Shown one piece after another: positions 1-12,786 of a stretch of 64,000 nt of DNA. This DNA is from Microvelia longipes (taxonomy: Eukaryota; Arthropoda; Insecta; Hemiptera; Veliidae), in the NCBI GenBank assembly GCA_018340805.1, contig JACMZG010001908.1:17918595-17982594 (forward strand). The letters run 5' to 3'. The notes under the pieces were generated by a model, which saw only the letters and a list, made by a program, of their open reading frames with translations, made no database searches and had not been told where the DNA came from. A program made the translations under genes and the position numbers. Within the stretch, counting starts at the first letter, position 1; the number at the start of each line of letters is the position of its first letter.

Positions 1-3000
1 TGAAAGAATGAGAAGATGCGATGTGAGCAAGCATAGAGAAATCGTTTCTTTTAGAGGATTGTGGCCCTTTTGTAGACAGTTTTATTTAAATTAGAAATAT
101 TATTTGTACAATAAATAATTATTCAGATAGTTTTTTATGTGCAATAAGACTAAGAGTAAATAGAACACTCAACAAAATTTGGCAATGAACCAGTTGTTGA
201 GTAGAAAAAAGCATATTTTTAATAAGTTCTTTTTTAAAAGCATCTTCTCTTCTTATATCTTTCATATAAAAATGTAAGTAATGAGCTGATGTAAAAAAAG
301 AGTGGAAGGAAAAAGGTTGAATTCGTAGATTCTAACTTTATCCATTAGGACTGGAGCCCAAGGGTTACTTAGGCAAATAGGATGAACCCTTTCTCCAATA
401 CTTAGCCCTTATTCGACTTCTCCATCCTTATTCTGACTCTATCCTACTGATAAAAGTTTATCTCGGAGTTTACCTGCATAGCAACTTAGGTCTTGATAAG
501 CTCCAACACAAATCTTTACTTCTATTTTATCCCACCAAAATTAGCTTCTCTTGTGAACTACTTTGTTTCGCTCGCACGCATTGTACTATCTGTTCTTGCT
601 CTCATTTCCACCTATTGTAGTCTTCATTTTCTCTCTTTCTTACACGCTAATTCAACCTCTCCAGTCTCTGGTTTACTCTATTTTATCCGCAATTTCCATT
701 TCTCACTCTCTGACTTATTGAAGTCATAATCTCCTTTTCACTCTTACTAATTCGAACTCTCAGTTCTATTATCATTCACACCTATTATAACCTCCATTCT
801 TTTTATCTCTATAATACACCCCTGCAACCTATCAGACTTTACCGTTTTACCTTCACTAATTTATAATTAACATTCTCTTATTACTCTCACTCATTGATTT
901 CTACTCTCCTATTGGTTTGATAACCAAAACAGGAGTTTGAAGAATAGGAATTTTTTGAAAAAAATGTTTTCTTATAAAGTGCAGAAATTCAGGCACATCA
1001 TTTTTGTTCTATTAATGTATGTAATAAGTTCAAAAACACATCACATACAAAAATGTGAATCAGCAATTTAACTTATTCGAGTCCTTTAATTAATTTTAAT
1101 TATTATCTCATCAGAATCAAAACTTTGGTTTTTACATTTACACTATTTTAATTTTTCAACTTAAACATCAAATTTCTACCAGAACAATGGAAATTTTAAC
1201 TTTGCAAATCAGAAAGCTTTTGTTATCAAGCGGAACCTCTAAAGGATACTCTAGGTAGACCGAGGGTAGTTGTTAAAAACCCTTTGTATTCTACTGTTTA
1301 AGCTCAATAAATTCATGTCGGACCCCTTGTTAGTTTCCTGTCTGGACTAAGGATTGGTTATCGTTTGTATTATGTAGTTCCTGAGGGGTTGTCGAGGTAG
1401 AAAATCTTTTTATTCTCGAGATTGTTGTAGGAAATGTTTTACATACCTCATTGAGTGTAATTTGTAAAGAATCTTTTCAACACAAGCTGCCAACTAAGGC
1501 TAACGATATCAGTAAATTATAAAATCTAATATATTATCGAACTCCAATGAAACTTCTTTAAAGAGGAACCGCTACTTTGGTGGATTTCCATGTTAATAAC
1601 TTAAAGAAAAAATAATGTAAATATTGACACTAAATCCCACAATCTTACGATTTTTGGATTTTTTGTTGGATTTTTCATTGTTTTTTTTATTTGTATTTTT
1701 GTATACTTGAAAAATAAAAGAATATATAAAAAAATACACTAATTAAATAGTATTGTATCATTTATTTAAAGCAGGCCCTCGGCTCGTAGAAGCTACTCTT
1801 TGCCAGGTATCCAGCGAATTTTCAACGTCTCGACTCACAGGCCAGCTACGCGAGTCTATGAGGCTTTTCTATGAGGGCTAAGCGGGTCTGAGAAGGGCCA
1901 CATGTTGTTTTAGTACTTATTATTACAGGAAATTTTGCCAATTATCTTGTGAATTTTCATTATTTACGTTTTTTTTATTTTATAATAATTGTTTTATGTT
2001 GTTTATACATATTTTACAATGAATTTGATTTTCTTTTGCCCTCGTAAAAAATGTTTTATTTGAGTATAAACTTAAGGTTGAAAATAAATATAATCATAAT
2101 TTTTTTATGTATACCGTTTACGTCACTAGGATGATCCGATTGAGCTGAAACCAGTCCCAATCGTATTAGAAAGCCTTCAATCATATGAATACTATACTTC
2201 AAGGTTCTTTCGCTTCTCAGGCCTGCTTAGCATGGCATGGTTCTCTGGAAGCTATTATTGTCCTGTCTGGTTGAGTCCCTTCTTCTTTACTATCTCCCCA
2301 CCCTCTAGAACTACTGAACCCAACAGATATCGTTGAGGTATTTGATCTACACGTATTCATATAAACAACGTTATTTGCGTTATGATACGTTATGATGGAT
2401 TGAATTGAACGGAAACCGGTCTCAATCAATTTAGCTTCATCAAAATAGCTTTCACACGCGAGCGAAGTGAGTGCGAAATAATATCCTAGGCTTTAGAATA
2501 ATACTTTATTTGGAGGTCAAGCGTCGGAAGATTGAAGTAATATTACCTTAAGCTTTGGAAAATCAAGCCTTTCTTAAGATGGTTTCTAAGTTTTTTGAAA
2601 AGTACTGAATTTTATAATGTTTTTATTCCGTTAAATTGTATAATTACGTCTGAATACAAAAAAACATAATGTTATTAAAGAAAAAACTTTTTACTGTAAT
2701 TAATATTAAAACTTTATTAGCGTAAAATTAATCAAGATAAAACCATTTTTATTACAACAAAAAAATAGGTTTTACTGGCGGGAAAGATCAGAAAACGTAA
2801 TGAGACAGGTTTACCAATTTTGTAAAACTTTTTTAGTACTTTTTTATGAGATATAAACACAGATTTATTTTATGTTTATTTTTAAGTCAGGTAGAGTCAG
2901 GTTATCTAATATTGTTTATTACTTAGTGCTTTGGGTGTTTTACTTCATATTTTTTAGAGAGTAGAAGATTTGTAAGGGTTTAAAAATAAATTCCTTTTTT

Positions 3001-3370
3001 GGCGGGGGAGGGCATTGGTTGCTTAATGTGACTTAACCTTTAAGTCTATTTTATTTAATTCTTTAAAAGATTATTTTATAAAATATTTGTGCTAAATTTT
3101 AGGGTTTACAGAATCGGAAAATTAGAAGCTTTCCTATTGGATTGTACAATAATGCTGATTAAATTACCTACATAAATTTATTGAAAAATTTTAAAATTAA
3201 ATAAAAAATAGAACTGTCTATAACTGTATGGAGAGATAGAGTGCCTAACTAGAGTGATAGGAGATATTATTATTAATATAGCAAGTGCCACTAACGACAT
3301 CTGTAAAGTAGAGGCTAATACATACTTAGACATTATGACTGACCTCAACTTATTACAATTGTAACTGACT
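1..3370. other. intergenic, no gene recognised
   Basis: AT-rich DNA with three notable patches. 360-900 is pyrimidine-rich on the plus strand with many CTCT/TTCT runs. 1770-1910 is less AT-rich than its surroundings (CCCTCGGCTCG, GCGGGTCTGAG) and resembles the GAGCGAAGCG-type dispersed repeats. Two related stretches of about 40 bp in direct orientation, at 2130-2170 and 2393-2435 (both GATTGA, then GAAACC-GTC-CAATC), flank about 220 bp and may bound a small old insertion. The open frames here show no domain. Confidence 0.5.
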
Positions 3371-3374
3371 TTAA

Positions 3375-4080
3375 GTATTAATACTATAGAATCATACTTT
3401 TACTTAATATTCTAGGGCTCGCTTCGATCGCCTAAATGTGTTTGATTATCAGTACTTAATTTGGAGCATATATTTGAAGAAAACATAATATATAAATGCT
3501 CGCTTCGCTCGCCTTCATTTGTTAGTTTCTAACTTGCTAATTTTACAGCATAAAAATTTGTTACCTAATATACTAGGCCTATATCGCTTGCCTATTTGTG
3601 TTTGTTTGTCAGTACCTAATTTTATGAAAAATAATTTTAATATAACTTAACATTCTAGGGTTCGCTTCGCTCGCCTTTGTGTATATTTATCAGTACCTAA
3701 TTTAATAGCTAAAAGAAGAAATATAACATATAATATTCTAGGTCTCGCTTCACTCCCCTTTATCTGCTTGTTTGTTACTAGCCAATTTTAAACTATAGAA
3801 TCAAACTTTTATATAATATTCTAGGGCTTACCTATATGTGTTTGTTTGTTGATACCTGATTATAGCAAAAAATTTAAACATGACATAATATTCTAGGGCT
3901 CGCTTCGCTCGCCTTTATGTATATGTTTATCAGTACCCAATTTTAAACCAAAAAGTAAAAGCATAACATAACATTCTAGGGCGGCTCACTTCAGTCGCCT
4001 TTTTGTGTTTGCTCATAAGTACCTTCTTAAGTGTATATAATAAATAACATAAAACATTGGGGTTCGCTTCGTGGATTGGA
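3375..4080. repeat. 82-bp minisatellite containing the GCTTCGCTCG motif
   Basis: Units begin with CTAGGG near 3412, 3493, 3573, 3655, 3738, 3821, 3893, 3976 and 4056, a period of 80-83 bp with one 72-bp unit. Each has CTAGGG, GCTCGCTTCGCTCGCC, TGTGTTTGTTTGTCAGTACCTAATTTT and an A-rich spacer ending in TAATATT. Copies differ by many substitutions. The GC-rich core stands out against the AT-rich spacer. Confidence 0.9.
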
Positions 4081-7000
4081 TTTTTTTGGTGTATCCCTAA
4101 ACATGTCCAAAAAGATTCTCAAAATAAAATTTTAAGACTATTTCCTATTTAAAAATTCGCAAATACCCGTTCGATGACTCGACTAAATGCATTAGTCAAC
4201 AAGTTTAGAGTTTGTAGGTGCTAAAACGTTAAAATTTGATGGAAAATTAAGGCTGTATATTTTTGCTATTTTTGCTATTGCAATTCTGCTCATTCCTCTT
4301 AGGAGGCTGGGAAGCAATATTATTATTTTAATAAATTTCTTAAAATAATTTTATATTACTTAAAAGATAGGGAAATATATCTTGAAAAATTAGAAGCAGG
4401 GAAATATTGACATTTTTATGATTTATTATACTCATCACAAACATACTACAGGTTTTTTTACGTCCGCTTTATTTTGTAAAGACTTGCACATAGAGTTAGA
4501 GTTATATACATAGAGTTAAAAAGTATAATAGAGAGAATTCTATACTCTTGGAGTAAAGCCAGGGAGTAAAAACAGAGTAGAAAGGGTTGCAGAATAAACT
4601 ACGCTGTAATATGTGTAGCGAGAAAACAGTTGAAAATGTGAAGTACAGATATGTGTTAAATGGTCCAGACTTTATTCAAAGCTTACAATGTAAAACGAAT
4701 TCTTTGTATTAAGTTTTTTTTTATTTTAAAGAAAGGGACTGTGACATTTGGTTACTTTATTTAAAAATTTGGGGGGGGGTAACTTAAATATAGAAAAGTT
4801 TGGACTTGATCATCGCAAGCTACTAAAAATCAGTGCTGCGAAAGACCGGTGCGGACTATTCATAAACTAACTACGGTAGCTTTCAGTGGTAAATATTTTT
4901 AAATTGATGCACACCATGGCAACTATTTCTTATATAGTTGTATATAACTATCGTTATAATACAATTATTTTTCACTTCGTTTCTTTTAGCGAATTCCCTC
5001 TTGAAAAAAATTGTTATTTAATTTTAAGGTGATAAGAATGATTCGTAGTTGTCATGTTCTGTGTTGCAACAATTCAAAAACTTATTTGTGAAGTTTCTTA
5101 AACTTCCACTGAACTTACTAATGGTCGGTAAGTTGACATTTTATTAAATCAGTTTATTACTTCAATCAATTTAATCAGATAATCACGTATGCGCAACACC
5201 TTGATGATGTAATTAAAAGAAGATTTTTAAATTGACAGTTTCAGACTGCATTAAACGGCAAAATCTATCTTCTAGCACGTGGATAATCTAGCCACTATTG
5301 TTCCTAATTATTAGGAACAATCCTAATCTCTATGGCCAGATTCCTAAAATCTAGCCATTATTACCTAATTAAATTAATAAACTAATTTAGTGAAATGTAA
5401 CTTGCCATCAGTAGCATTCTGTGGAAATTCAAATACGGCTAGATAGAAGTATGACAACAGAAAGTATGGAAAGTAAATTTCAAGCTGAATGTATCCCAAA
5501 GGCGGCAAAATACACCATGGCCACTCAGTTGAAAGATAGATCATCCACTGCCGCGTTAGCGTAGATCTGAATCCAAATTTTTACGCCATTGAATCAACAG
5601 TCTTACTGTGTAAGTACCTATAGTTTTTGCTAAAAGGAATTTGTCGAAATATCTACTGTTTGAATATTTTTGGTTATCAACGTTACTTATTCTAAAACTA
5701 TCCAACCTTTCTAGGTTATATTACTGAAATTTGCAACTCTCTAGGAGTCTTAAACGTTTAACCTTTCTATGTCTAATATTATAGAATTTCAAAACCTATC
5801 TAGGTTTTTAACAGTTCTGCTCTATAAGCATTAGATAATTGATTAAAACGTTTATAGTTTTTATGTCTCCTATAATTTCTAAACTTTCGAATAAGACATT
5901 ATTTGATGACTGAAAATGTTCAAATGACATTATAGCAAAGCAGTTTGTATTCACTGCAGTCTTTTATTTAACTGAAAGCCATCAGCAAAACAAATTTCCT
6001 ACTTGTTGGAAATAAAGCTATGGTTTAATTTAACTGCGACTCGCTAGCAAACCACCATCTTTAATCAAACCCTCAATCTACTTCAATTCCTTTCCTCTTC
6101 AATCTATTCTCAGTTTAAATATTTGTAACAATTTTAACATTACAATAAACTATGTCTTCAATCCCTTATTTATTTTAATATCAGCATCTTCTATATCTTG
6201 CATACCTATCTTCATTTTATTACTCCCATTGATTATTGATTTTATTATTTAATTAAGTAAATCATTTAATTTTATGGCTAGCTTAAATTTTTTAGCTACT
6301 TCTTTTGATATTTACAATTACATTTTCTCTTTTATTTATTACGTATAAATACGTAATAAATACGAAGTTTTATTACGTATTAATTAGTACCTTTAAGAAC
6401 ACAATACGAAGTATTGTGTTTGCGAAAAGAGCCGAAATCAGAATTTCATCTAAATTTAAATTATCCGTTTTTATTGATAACCATCCGTTTTTATTATCCG
6501 TGGAATTGAAAAAGTTAACTGTCTGTATGTGTCTGTTATCATCATCGTAGCTCCCAGTGTTACCGATTTATTTACTGTTGAACAAGCGAAGCAAGTTCGA
6601 AGCGGTGTTGCAGTAAAAATTCGGTGATTTTAATTTTTTGTGGGCGAGCCAAGCGAGCCCAAAGTAGGGAGGGTGAGCGTAGCAAATCCGATGTGGCGAG
6701 GAAAAGTTCCACATATTTTTTTAATGAAGGTAATTCACAAATGTATGTAATTGAAAATATTCATGAACTTTATTTACAAGTTTTTAGATTATAATTCTAA
6801 ATCCTAAATTAAAATAGATATTAGGAAAACTTAAATTATGCTTCTACTTAGTAAAAGTTTTAAGGTAGTTTAATTAAATACGGGTGTATTTAAGCATTAA
6901 ATTTAAGTAAATTTACTTGTATCAAGGTAGAAATTAGTATTTTCAACTTTTACTTGAATTTTATCATATTTAGACAACATTTTACTAAACATTATTTAGT

Positions 7001-8182
7001 AAACAGGTATATTTCCTATTGAACATTTATGTACACTAAGATTTTGGTTTGTCGCTGACGTCATAAATTCTAGGTATTTTATAAAATATAGTAAATAGTG
7101 GTCTAATGGAACACAAAGCACTTTAAGAGAATTTTAAATTTGGTTTGATAAAATTTTGAATATATTAAACTATTTTTTATAATTATTTTCGGTAGATGTA
7201 CCGATTTCATAGACAATAGAGGTTATTAACAGATGGGACTTAAACCAATTAGCTGTGAAGTTATTTCCCTTTCAAATGTAAGGTCAATTTTAATAAGTTT
7301 TCATGTTATAATTACTACTTAGGGAATAAGAAATTAAATTTTCAATTTTACGTCATACTCATATATAAGGTAACGCTTATGGTATCCAAGTGGAGAGAAT
7401 AATAATATATTTATAAAAAATAATTATGAGGCTGCTTGTATTGTCATTATTTTATGCTTTTAGTTTATATTATTTATTGTTTTGTATTATTATATTATTT
7501 TATTGCTTTTAAGCTGCTTATTTAATTTTCCTTCTTGAAAGTGGCTAAAAATTATAGTATCTGGTTAATTAACTCAGTTCTATTAAGAGCCAATTTTTCG
7601 TCTGTGGCATTGAAAAATTTTCTTAATTAAACATTCTTAAACTTTCTCTCTAAGAGAAATAAATACATAAACAAGTGATAAATTACGTTTTAAGTGTAAC
7701 AAAACACGGAAGTGAAACTTGAAGGAAAACATAATGAAAACACAAAACTTGAGATAAAAAGTTAACAAGCCGTATGTGACATAGGACATGAAAGACGTAA
7801 GCTTAAATATGTTTAACGAAATTACAAATGTATAACTTTAATTTAAACATTGTTTAATCGGAGTAAATTAAGTCGTAAAACCAATTAATAAAGTTCAAAG
7901 TTTTTTGAAGTTTTAGAAGAGTTTGACGTAAGTTGACTAAGTATTTTGAGTAACTAGTTACCCATTTTAACGCTTTATATCTTAAAAACGTAGTGGAACG
8001 GTTGTATAAGTAAAAGTTTAATAAATCACCTGTCAAAAGGAAGTTAAACACGTTCCGGCCACGTGTTACATATGAGTTAAGAAACACTCCAAATATTTCA
8101 AAAACTAAATATAAAAAAATAAAATCAATAGTAACTAGAAGAGGAAACATTTCTTATCAAAAACTACAATGAAGGAAGACAG
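4081..8182. other. intergenic, no gene recognised
   Basis: AT-rich sequence with a poly-G run near 4770-4780, a hairpin at about 5297-5321 (arms ATTGTTCCTAAT) and a GC-richer patch at 6580-6720 described separately. The frame at 6305-6550 is low-complexity AT and has no recognisable domain. No RNA gene seen. Confidence 0.5.
6580..6720 (-). repeat. dispersed GAGCGAAGCG-type repeat, reverse copy
   Basis: It carries GGGCGAGCCAAGCGAGCCC, then AGTAGGGAGGGTGAGCGTAGC, then a GTGGCGAGGAAAAGTTCC end. The same order occurs at 41900-42010, and in reverse complement at 30755-30850 (GGAACTTTTCCTAATCTCATCGG, CTACGCTCATCC, GACTCGCTTCGCTCGTC). It is a moderately repeated family in this genome, type unknown. 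Confidence 0.7.
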
Positions 8183-8185
8183 TAA

Positions 8186-8769
8186 GGCCCGTATTCAAAA
8201 TCATTTTTAAAAAAATATCTCCTAGGTTGTTCCTAGCCAAGATGTTAGAAATTTATAAGGTGATTCCATCCAAATTTAATCAAAATTTAAATCGATGTAA
8301 ACAAACCAAACTCATTCGGAGGATATAACTTGACGTTTTTATTAATGACGTCATTGCAGGAATTGGTATAGGCGGTCAAAATTGAAAATTTACTATTTAT
8401 TCCTGCAATGACGTTAATTCCGGACGTGCCATAAAAAATTATTTCATTCATAAAAACCCTCCAATTGAATCACCTTATAAATTCTATCAGCTTGGTTCCT
8501 AGCCTTCTCCTAGGTTGTTCCTATCCTTCTCCTAGGTTGTTCCTAGCCTTCTACTATATTGTTCATAGCCTTTTCCTAGAGTTTAAGGTGCAAAGTTAGG
8601 TAATGGCAAGGAGAAACATAGGAGAGATCTCTTCCTAGCCCTAGGGACGGTTAAAAATGTTCTAAAATGGACACTAAAGCTAGGAGGAAGCTAGGGAAAA
8701 CCTAGAAACAACCTAGGAAGAACCGTGGAGAGATTTTTTTAATGCATTTGATCATTCTGAATACGGGCC
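8186..8769. mobile_element. Harbinger-like inverted-repeat element with TAA target duplication
   Basis: The left end GGCCCGTATTC and right end GAATACGGGCC are inverted repeats that extend inward imperfectly through the A-rich segment and the CCTAGGTTGTT segment. TAA flanks both sides (8183-8185 and 8770-8772), as expected for PIF/Harbinger-type TWA duplications. Inside are four or so copies of a 22-bp CCTTCTCCTAGGTTGTTCCTA unit (8490-8577). No transposase is present, so it is non-autonomous. A second element is inserted at 8254-8479. Confidence 0.75.
8254..8479. mobile_element. inverted-repeat MITE nested in the 8186-8769 element
   Basis: Ends are TATAAGGTGATTC and GAATCACCTTATA. Inside are GATGTAAACAAACCAAA, CATTCGGAGG, TGACGTCATTGCAGG and GGCGGTCAA. 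The same strings occur in reverse orientation at 60495-60674, which makes this a family. AATT may be duplicated on both sides, but the palindromic flank leaves the target site uncertain. Confidence 0.75.
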
Positions 8770-8772
8770 TAA

Positions 8773-10885
8773 GACCCGTAATCTGCTGCATTAACCACAA
8801 ATCTAACTGTATTGTCACTACGTTAACCTAAGGCGATGTACTTGCCTTTAGAGACTTGTTAACTAATGACAATCAATTCTAGATTTCTTTAATGTAACTG
8901 AAATTGAATTTTGGTGTACTTCAGCATTAATCTCTAATCAGTGGTTTAAAATTAATAAAGATTAATGGTTTAGAACAAAGGAAAGGTGACCAAACTTCTG
9001 GGCAAACCTACCTAAAAAGTTAAGTGCCATAGATTCATTATTTTTTCGCTGAAAATAAAACAAAACATAATGATGACAGAGAATAAATTATTTTAGATAG
9101 AAAGCTAAATAAGGCCAAGATTTTACTTAGTATGAGATTCAAGGAATGCAGAATTCGTTAAACTAGTGAAACTTCACCACCGCGAAAAATCAATATTCAC
9201 AAAAACTTGAGCTTGCAAAAGTTTTAAAGTCGTTACAACAGGGTAAACCACTTGGATCGTTCAATTTATGATAGTGGATGCTAGAATCTATGTTTTAGAA
9301 TTAAATTACAAGCGTTGCTATATACCATTGAGCTTAGAACTATATCTCCGTAATAATGAGTATCCACAGTACACTTTCCTTTTAATTAAATTTTCGACTT
9401 TATCAATAGATATTAGTCTTTACCAATAGATTATGGACATTTATATATAAACCGCGGAAGCCTTTGCATTCTCGCAATTTCTATTTATAATCTAGGTAAA
9501 TTTGTTATCATTTACGATAAATTAATACAATAAACTAAAAACTATATCAATTCAAACTCGATTAAATTTTAGCTCTTACAAAACATAAACCATCAGTGTA
9601 GTTGAAGCGGAACAGAATATTCAAACTACCAATTATTGTCTAATCGAATAAAGGATCCGTGTCCTTAGAAAAGATTTTGATTCAAGCTGAAATTGATTCA
9701 AAAATGAAACTTTCTCGGCTTAGCCAAGTTTAAACGTGGAGTTATGTTTGAACTTAAAATTGAACTTAAAATAAGTAAAAAATAATTTACTGTTTCAGCA
9801 AACACCCATTAACTGTTCTAAATATTTTGTATATAACATCTCTTTCTTTGATTTATTCTAGTGTTATATTTAGGATTATTAAATGTGTTATATTTTTGAA
9901 ACTTTTTGCTGAAAGGAATCCATTAATTTAACTATGCTAAAAAAGACTATTAATAAAATTACTTGATATTAACCTAGAAGGGAAACCAATCGGAGGTAAG
10001 TTTGCCGCTAATTTAGGGCATACGTAGGTTGTACTAAGATTGCGCAGTGCATCTTTTGCATGTGATTGCAGCAGTTTCCTTTCTATAATTTTTAATATGA
10101 GGAAGGGGGAAATATTTTGAATCCATATGACATCTATTTATCGTGTCATCCTTTTATACAGGACACAAATGAATTATTTAATACTTTTAACCCCATCTAT
10201 TCACGCGGTATTTATTAACTCTAGTTTAGATTCTACTCTGATGAAAAATAAGTTTAAGGATTGAACCCCATGTTTAATCCCGTTCACACGACAACTGGGA
10301 GGAGGGATGAACCTCCTGACAAACCCCGCGTGTAAACGAAGTAATTATTCTAATCCTAATTTAGATCTGCTAATCTATTTCTTCTTCAACATAGGGTATT
10401 GTTATTTGCAGCACCTCAATACAATATTTTATAACTAGATAAATAATAAATTTAAATTAGCTTTTGCTGTTTAATTTTCATAATTATTTGAATTCAATTG
10501 AAATGGTAATAGATTTGTAGTATTGATGTAGTTTAATGTCGTAGTTCATATCAATTATTAGAATTAATTAGAGCTGATATGTTTGGATCGATGTTTATCT
10601 CACTATAATAGGTAAGAGCACTTTATTTAATTATGAGTGACAATGGAAGTGACATAAAAGAGAGAGTCTGTGTCGGTGTAAACTCGGGTGTATAAATTAT
10701 TAAATAAATATTTATTAAATTTTTGATCTCTTATTATTTATTTATACTTGTTGTTGACACATACTATATCATATAATTTAAATATTAAACGAGTTTTCCT
10801 GTTAATTTAAAATACTTTGAATACAAAACCTGGTGTAATTTTAAAATATTTTTTTTTTACATTCAAATTTATGACGATAACGGGT
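8773..10885. other. intergenic, no gene recognised
   Basis: Mostly featureless AT-rich DNA. 10190-10335 is less AT-rich, with AACCCCATG, CGTTCACACGACAACTGG and AACCCCGCGTGTAAACG. It resembles the patch at 52520-52770, so it is probably an old repeat. Confidence 0.45.
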
Positions 10886-11105
10886 AAAGATTACTTGGAG
10901 AAAGCGGAACCTCTTGTTAAAGATTACTAAGAGAAAGAGGAATCACTTTTTAAAAAATGCTACGAGATAGAGGAACCAATTGTTATAGATTACTAGGAGA
11001 AAGAGTAGCCACTTATTAAATAATACTAGGAGAATGAGAAACCACTTGTTGAAGATTACAAGAAGAAAGAGGAGCCACTTATTAAATATTAATAGGAGAG
11101 AGAAC
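10886..11105 (+). repeat. 33-bp minisatellite with an in-register 11-residue reading
   Basis: Six full units and part of a seventh, each exactly 33 bases, follow AAAGATTACTAGGAGAAAGAG-GAACCACTTGTT. In one frame the units read close to KDY-x-EKEEPLV. Stop codons interrupt units 2, 4, 5 and 7. There are no indels between units. Either it is a plain minisatellite whose period happens to be divisible by three, or the relic of a repeat protein. Confidence 0.85.
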
Positions 11106-11938
11106 ACAATTATTTAATCTTCTTCAAATCAAGTGACACATATACTGTCCTTTACAGAATTTGAAAACAGGGTAAAACAGACTTGGCTGTTTAAAAAATA
11201 TCATCAAAAGAAATGATAGATAAGATAACGATAGATAAGAGAACGATAGATAAGATATCATATTATGAAAGATGCTTTATATCTAATGTGATTAAATCCT
11301 AAAAGGTACACTAGCTAATAAAGGTTTGGAATAGTTAGTGTTGCATACTATAGTGAGAGAAATGTTAAATTAATGTGGGTAATACCCATCAGTCTCCATA
11401 TTGCCATTGTTGTATTACACTTTTCATCTGTTGTGCTCATGATTGATAAACACCTTGAAGTAATTGAAGAATCATTTACCATCGATACTTGCTGTTGGAT
11501 ATGAATATCCCTGGACCGGTTTAAGATTATCGCTATCAAGCTTGAAATAACTATATGAACGAATTTTCATAACATCAAATACTATAAAAAAGTAACACTA
11601 AAATACTAAGATTTTCTTAATTCTTTTGATTTTTTCTAAATTTACTAATTATTGAAGAATATACTGGGAGCTGACGGACCGTGAACCCCCAAGAATTTTT
11701 CCATTAATCGATAACTCAAGCCTCATCTTTTTATTGAGTGTAAAAATTGTTTTAATTGCATTGGAAATTAAAACGAGTCTAACGTCTTAGCTTTAAAAGT
11801 CTTAAGGTTATAAAGTTGTTAAGAAAAATGTTTATTTCAAAAGTTAGAGGTCCTTCTATTTGAAAGAAACCCTTTTGGTATATTTTATGAGAAGAGTTGA
11901 ATGTTGTGTTTTAAACTCTTCTTTCTTGGAGTATTAAT

Positions 11939-12022
11939 CCTGTGAAAAAAAGAGCAGGTGAAGAAAGAGCAAGAACAGCTAAGGCTGAAGAAAAAGCAAG
12001 AACTGCTAAGGCTGAAGAGTAG
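11939..12022 (+). repeat. 27-bp tandem repeat reading EE(R/K)ARTAKA
   Basis: Two near-identical 27-bp units (GAAGAAAGAGCAAGAAC..., GAAGAAAAAGCAAGAAC...) are followed by GAAGAG and a TAG. They read as EERARTAKA-EEKARTAKA-EE-stop in a 34-codon frame that begins after a stop at 11912-11914. No start codon or gene context is clear. It could be a coding relic or chance. Confidence 0.5.
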
Positions 12023-12692
12023 AAGCTCTCGAGGTCATAGGATTTAGAAGGTAAGTAGACCCAAGAGACAAAAACTTTCCGCCTAATACTTTATCTCTTA
12101 AGTTTTTCTATCTCTCAACACTAATATTTTTCTTTATAAGAGTCACAATGAGTTTTATAAGTATTTTGAATTTTGGGAATAAAGTTAGGGACCTTTTTGA
12201 TATGAAAATCGCCTTGGTGATTTGGTTGAATTTGTGATTTTATCTAGTATTGGGGTTTATAGCTTTCAATTGTATGACTGACCTCTGTTATTCTAAAGAC
12301 CTATCATATTTTATCCCCAGAAAAGTAATAATAGAATTGTTTGGGGTTTGTTTTTTTAAACATAATTAAAAAAGTATTTATTATGTATTAAAAAATAGCT
12401 TTCGTAAAATTAAGATGTTTTCATATAAATAATTTTGGCGCGGTGGTTCACATATCGGCCGAATTTCCATTGGAATGCGTGTTTTTGTGCTTCACAACAC
12501 ATTTCTTGGTTGCGGTTCATGCTTTATAACCTGAGCAGTTACTCAATTACTAAGCGCTGCTCGTAACTCATTTTGTCTCTATTTTTCAAAGGAAAATCTC
12601 ATAATTATCCTGTGTGTTATACAAAACTATTATTTACACTAGTTTTATTTATTTGAGTGTTAAATCGTTTTCCATGAATATATAGACAAATA

Positions 12693-12786
12693 TTTAAAAA
12701 ATCCTAACAAAAGTCTGGGGGGGGGGGTACGCAAATGTTTTGGTCAATTTAAGGGGTACACAAACTTAAAAGTTTGGAGACCCCTG
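12693..12786. mobile_element. terminal part of a hAT-like element
   Basis: A poly-G run with GTACGCAAATG is followed by TTTGGTCAATTTAAGGGGTACAC and ends AAGTTTGGAGACCCCTG at 12786. In reverse it starts CAGGGGTCTCCAAACTT, the style of hAT termini. The other end and an 8-bp duplication were not found. Confidence 0.5.

Noticed and set aside
3375..4080. CRISPR-like array
   Set aside because: Units of about 82 bp diverge along their whole length; there are no conserved short repeats with unique spacers and no cas genes.
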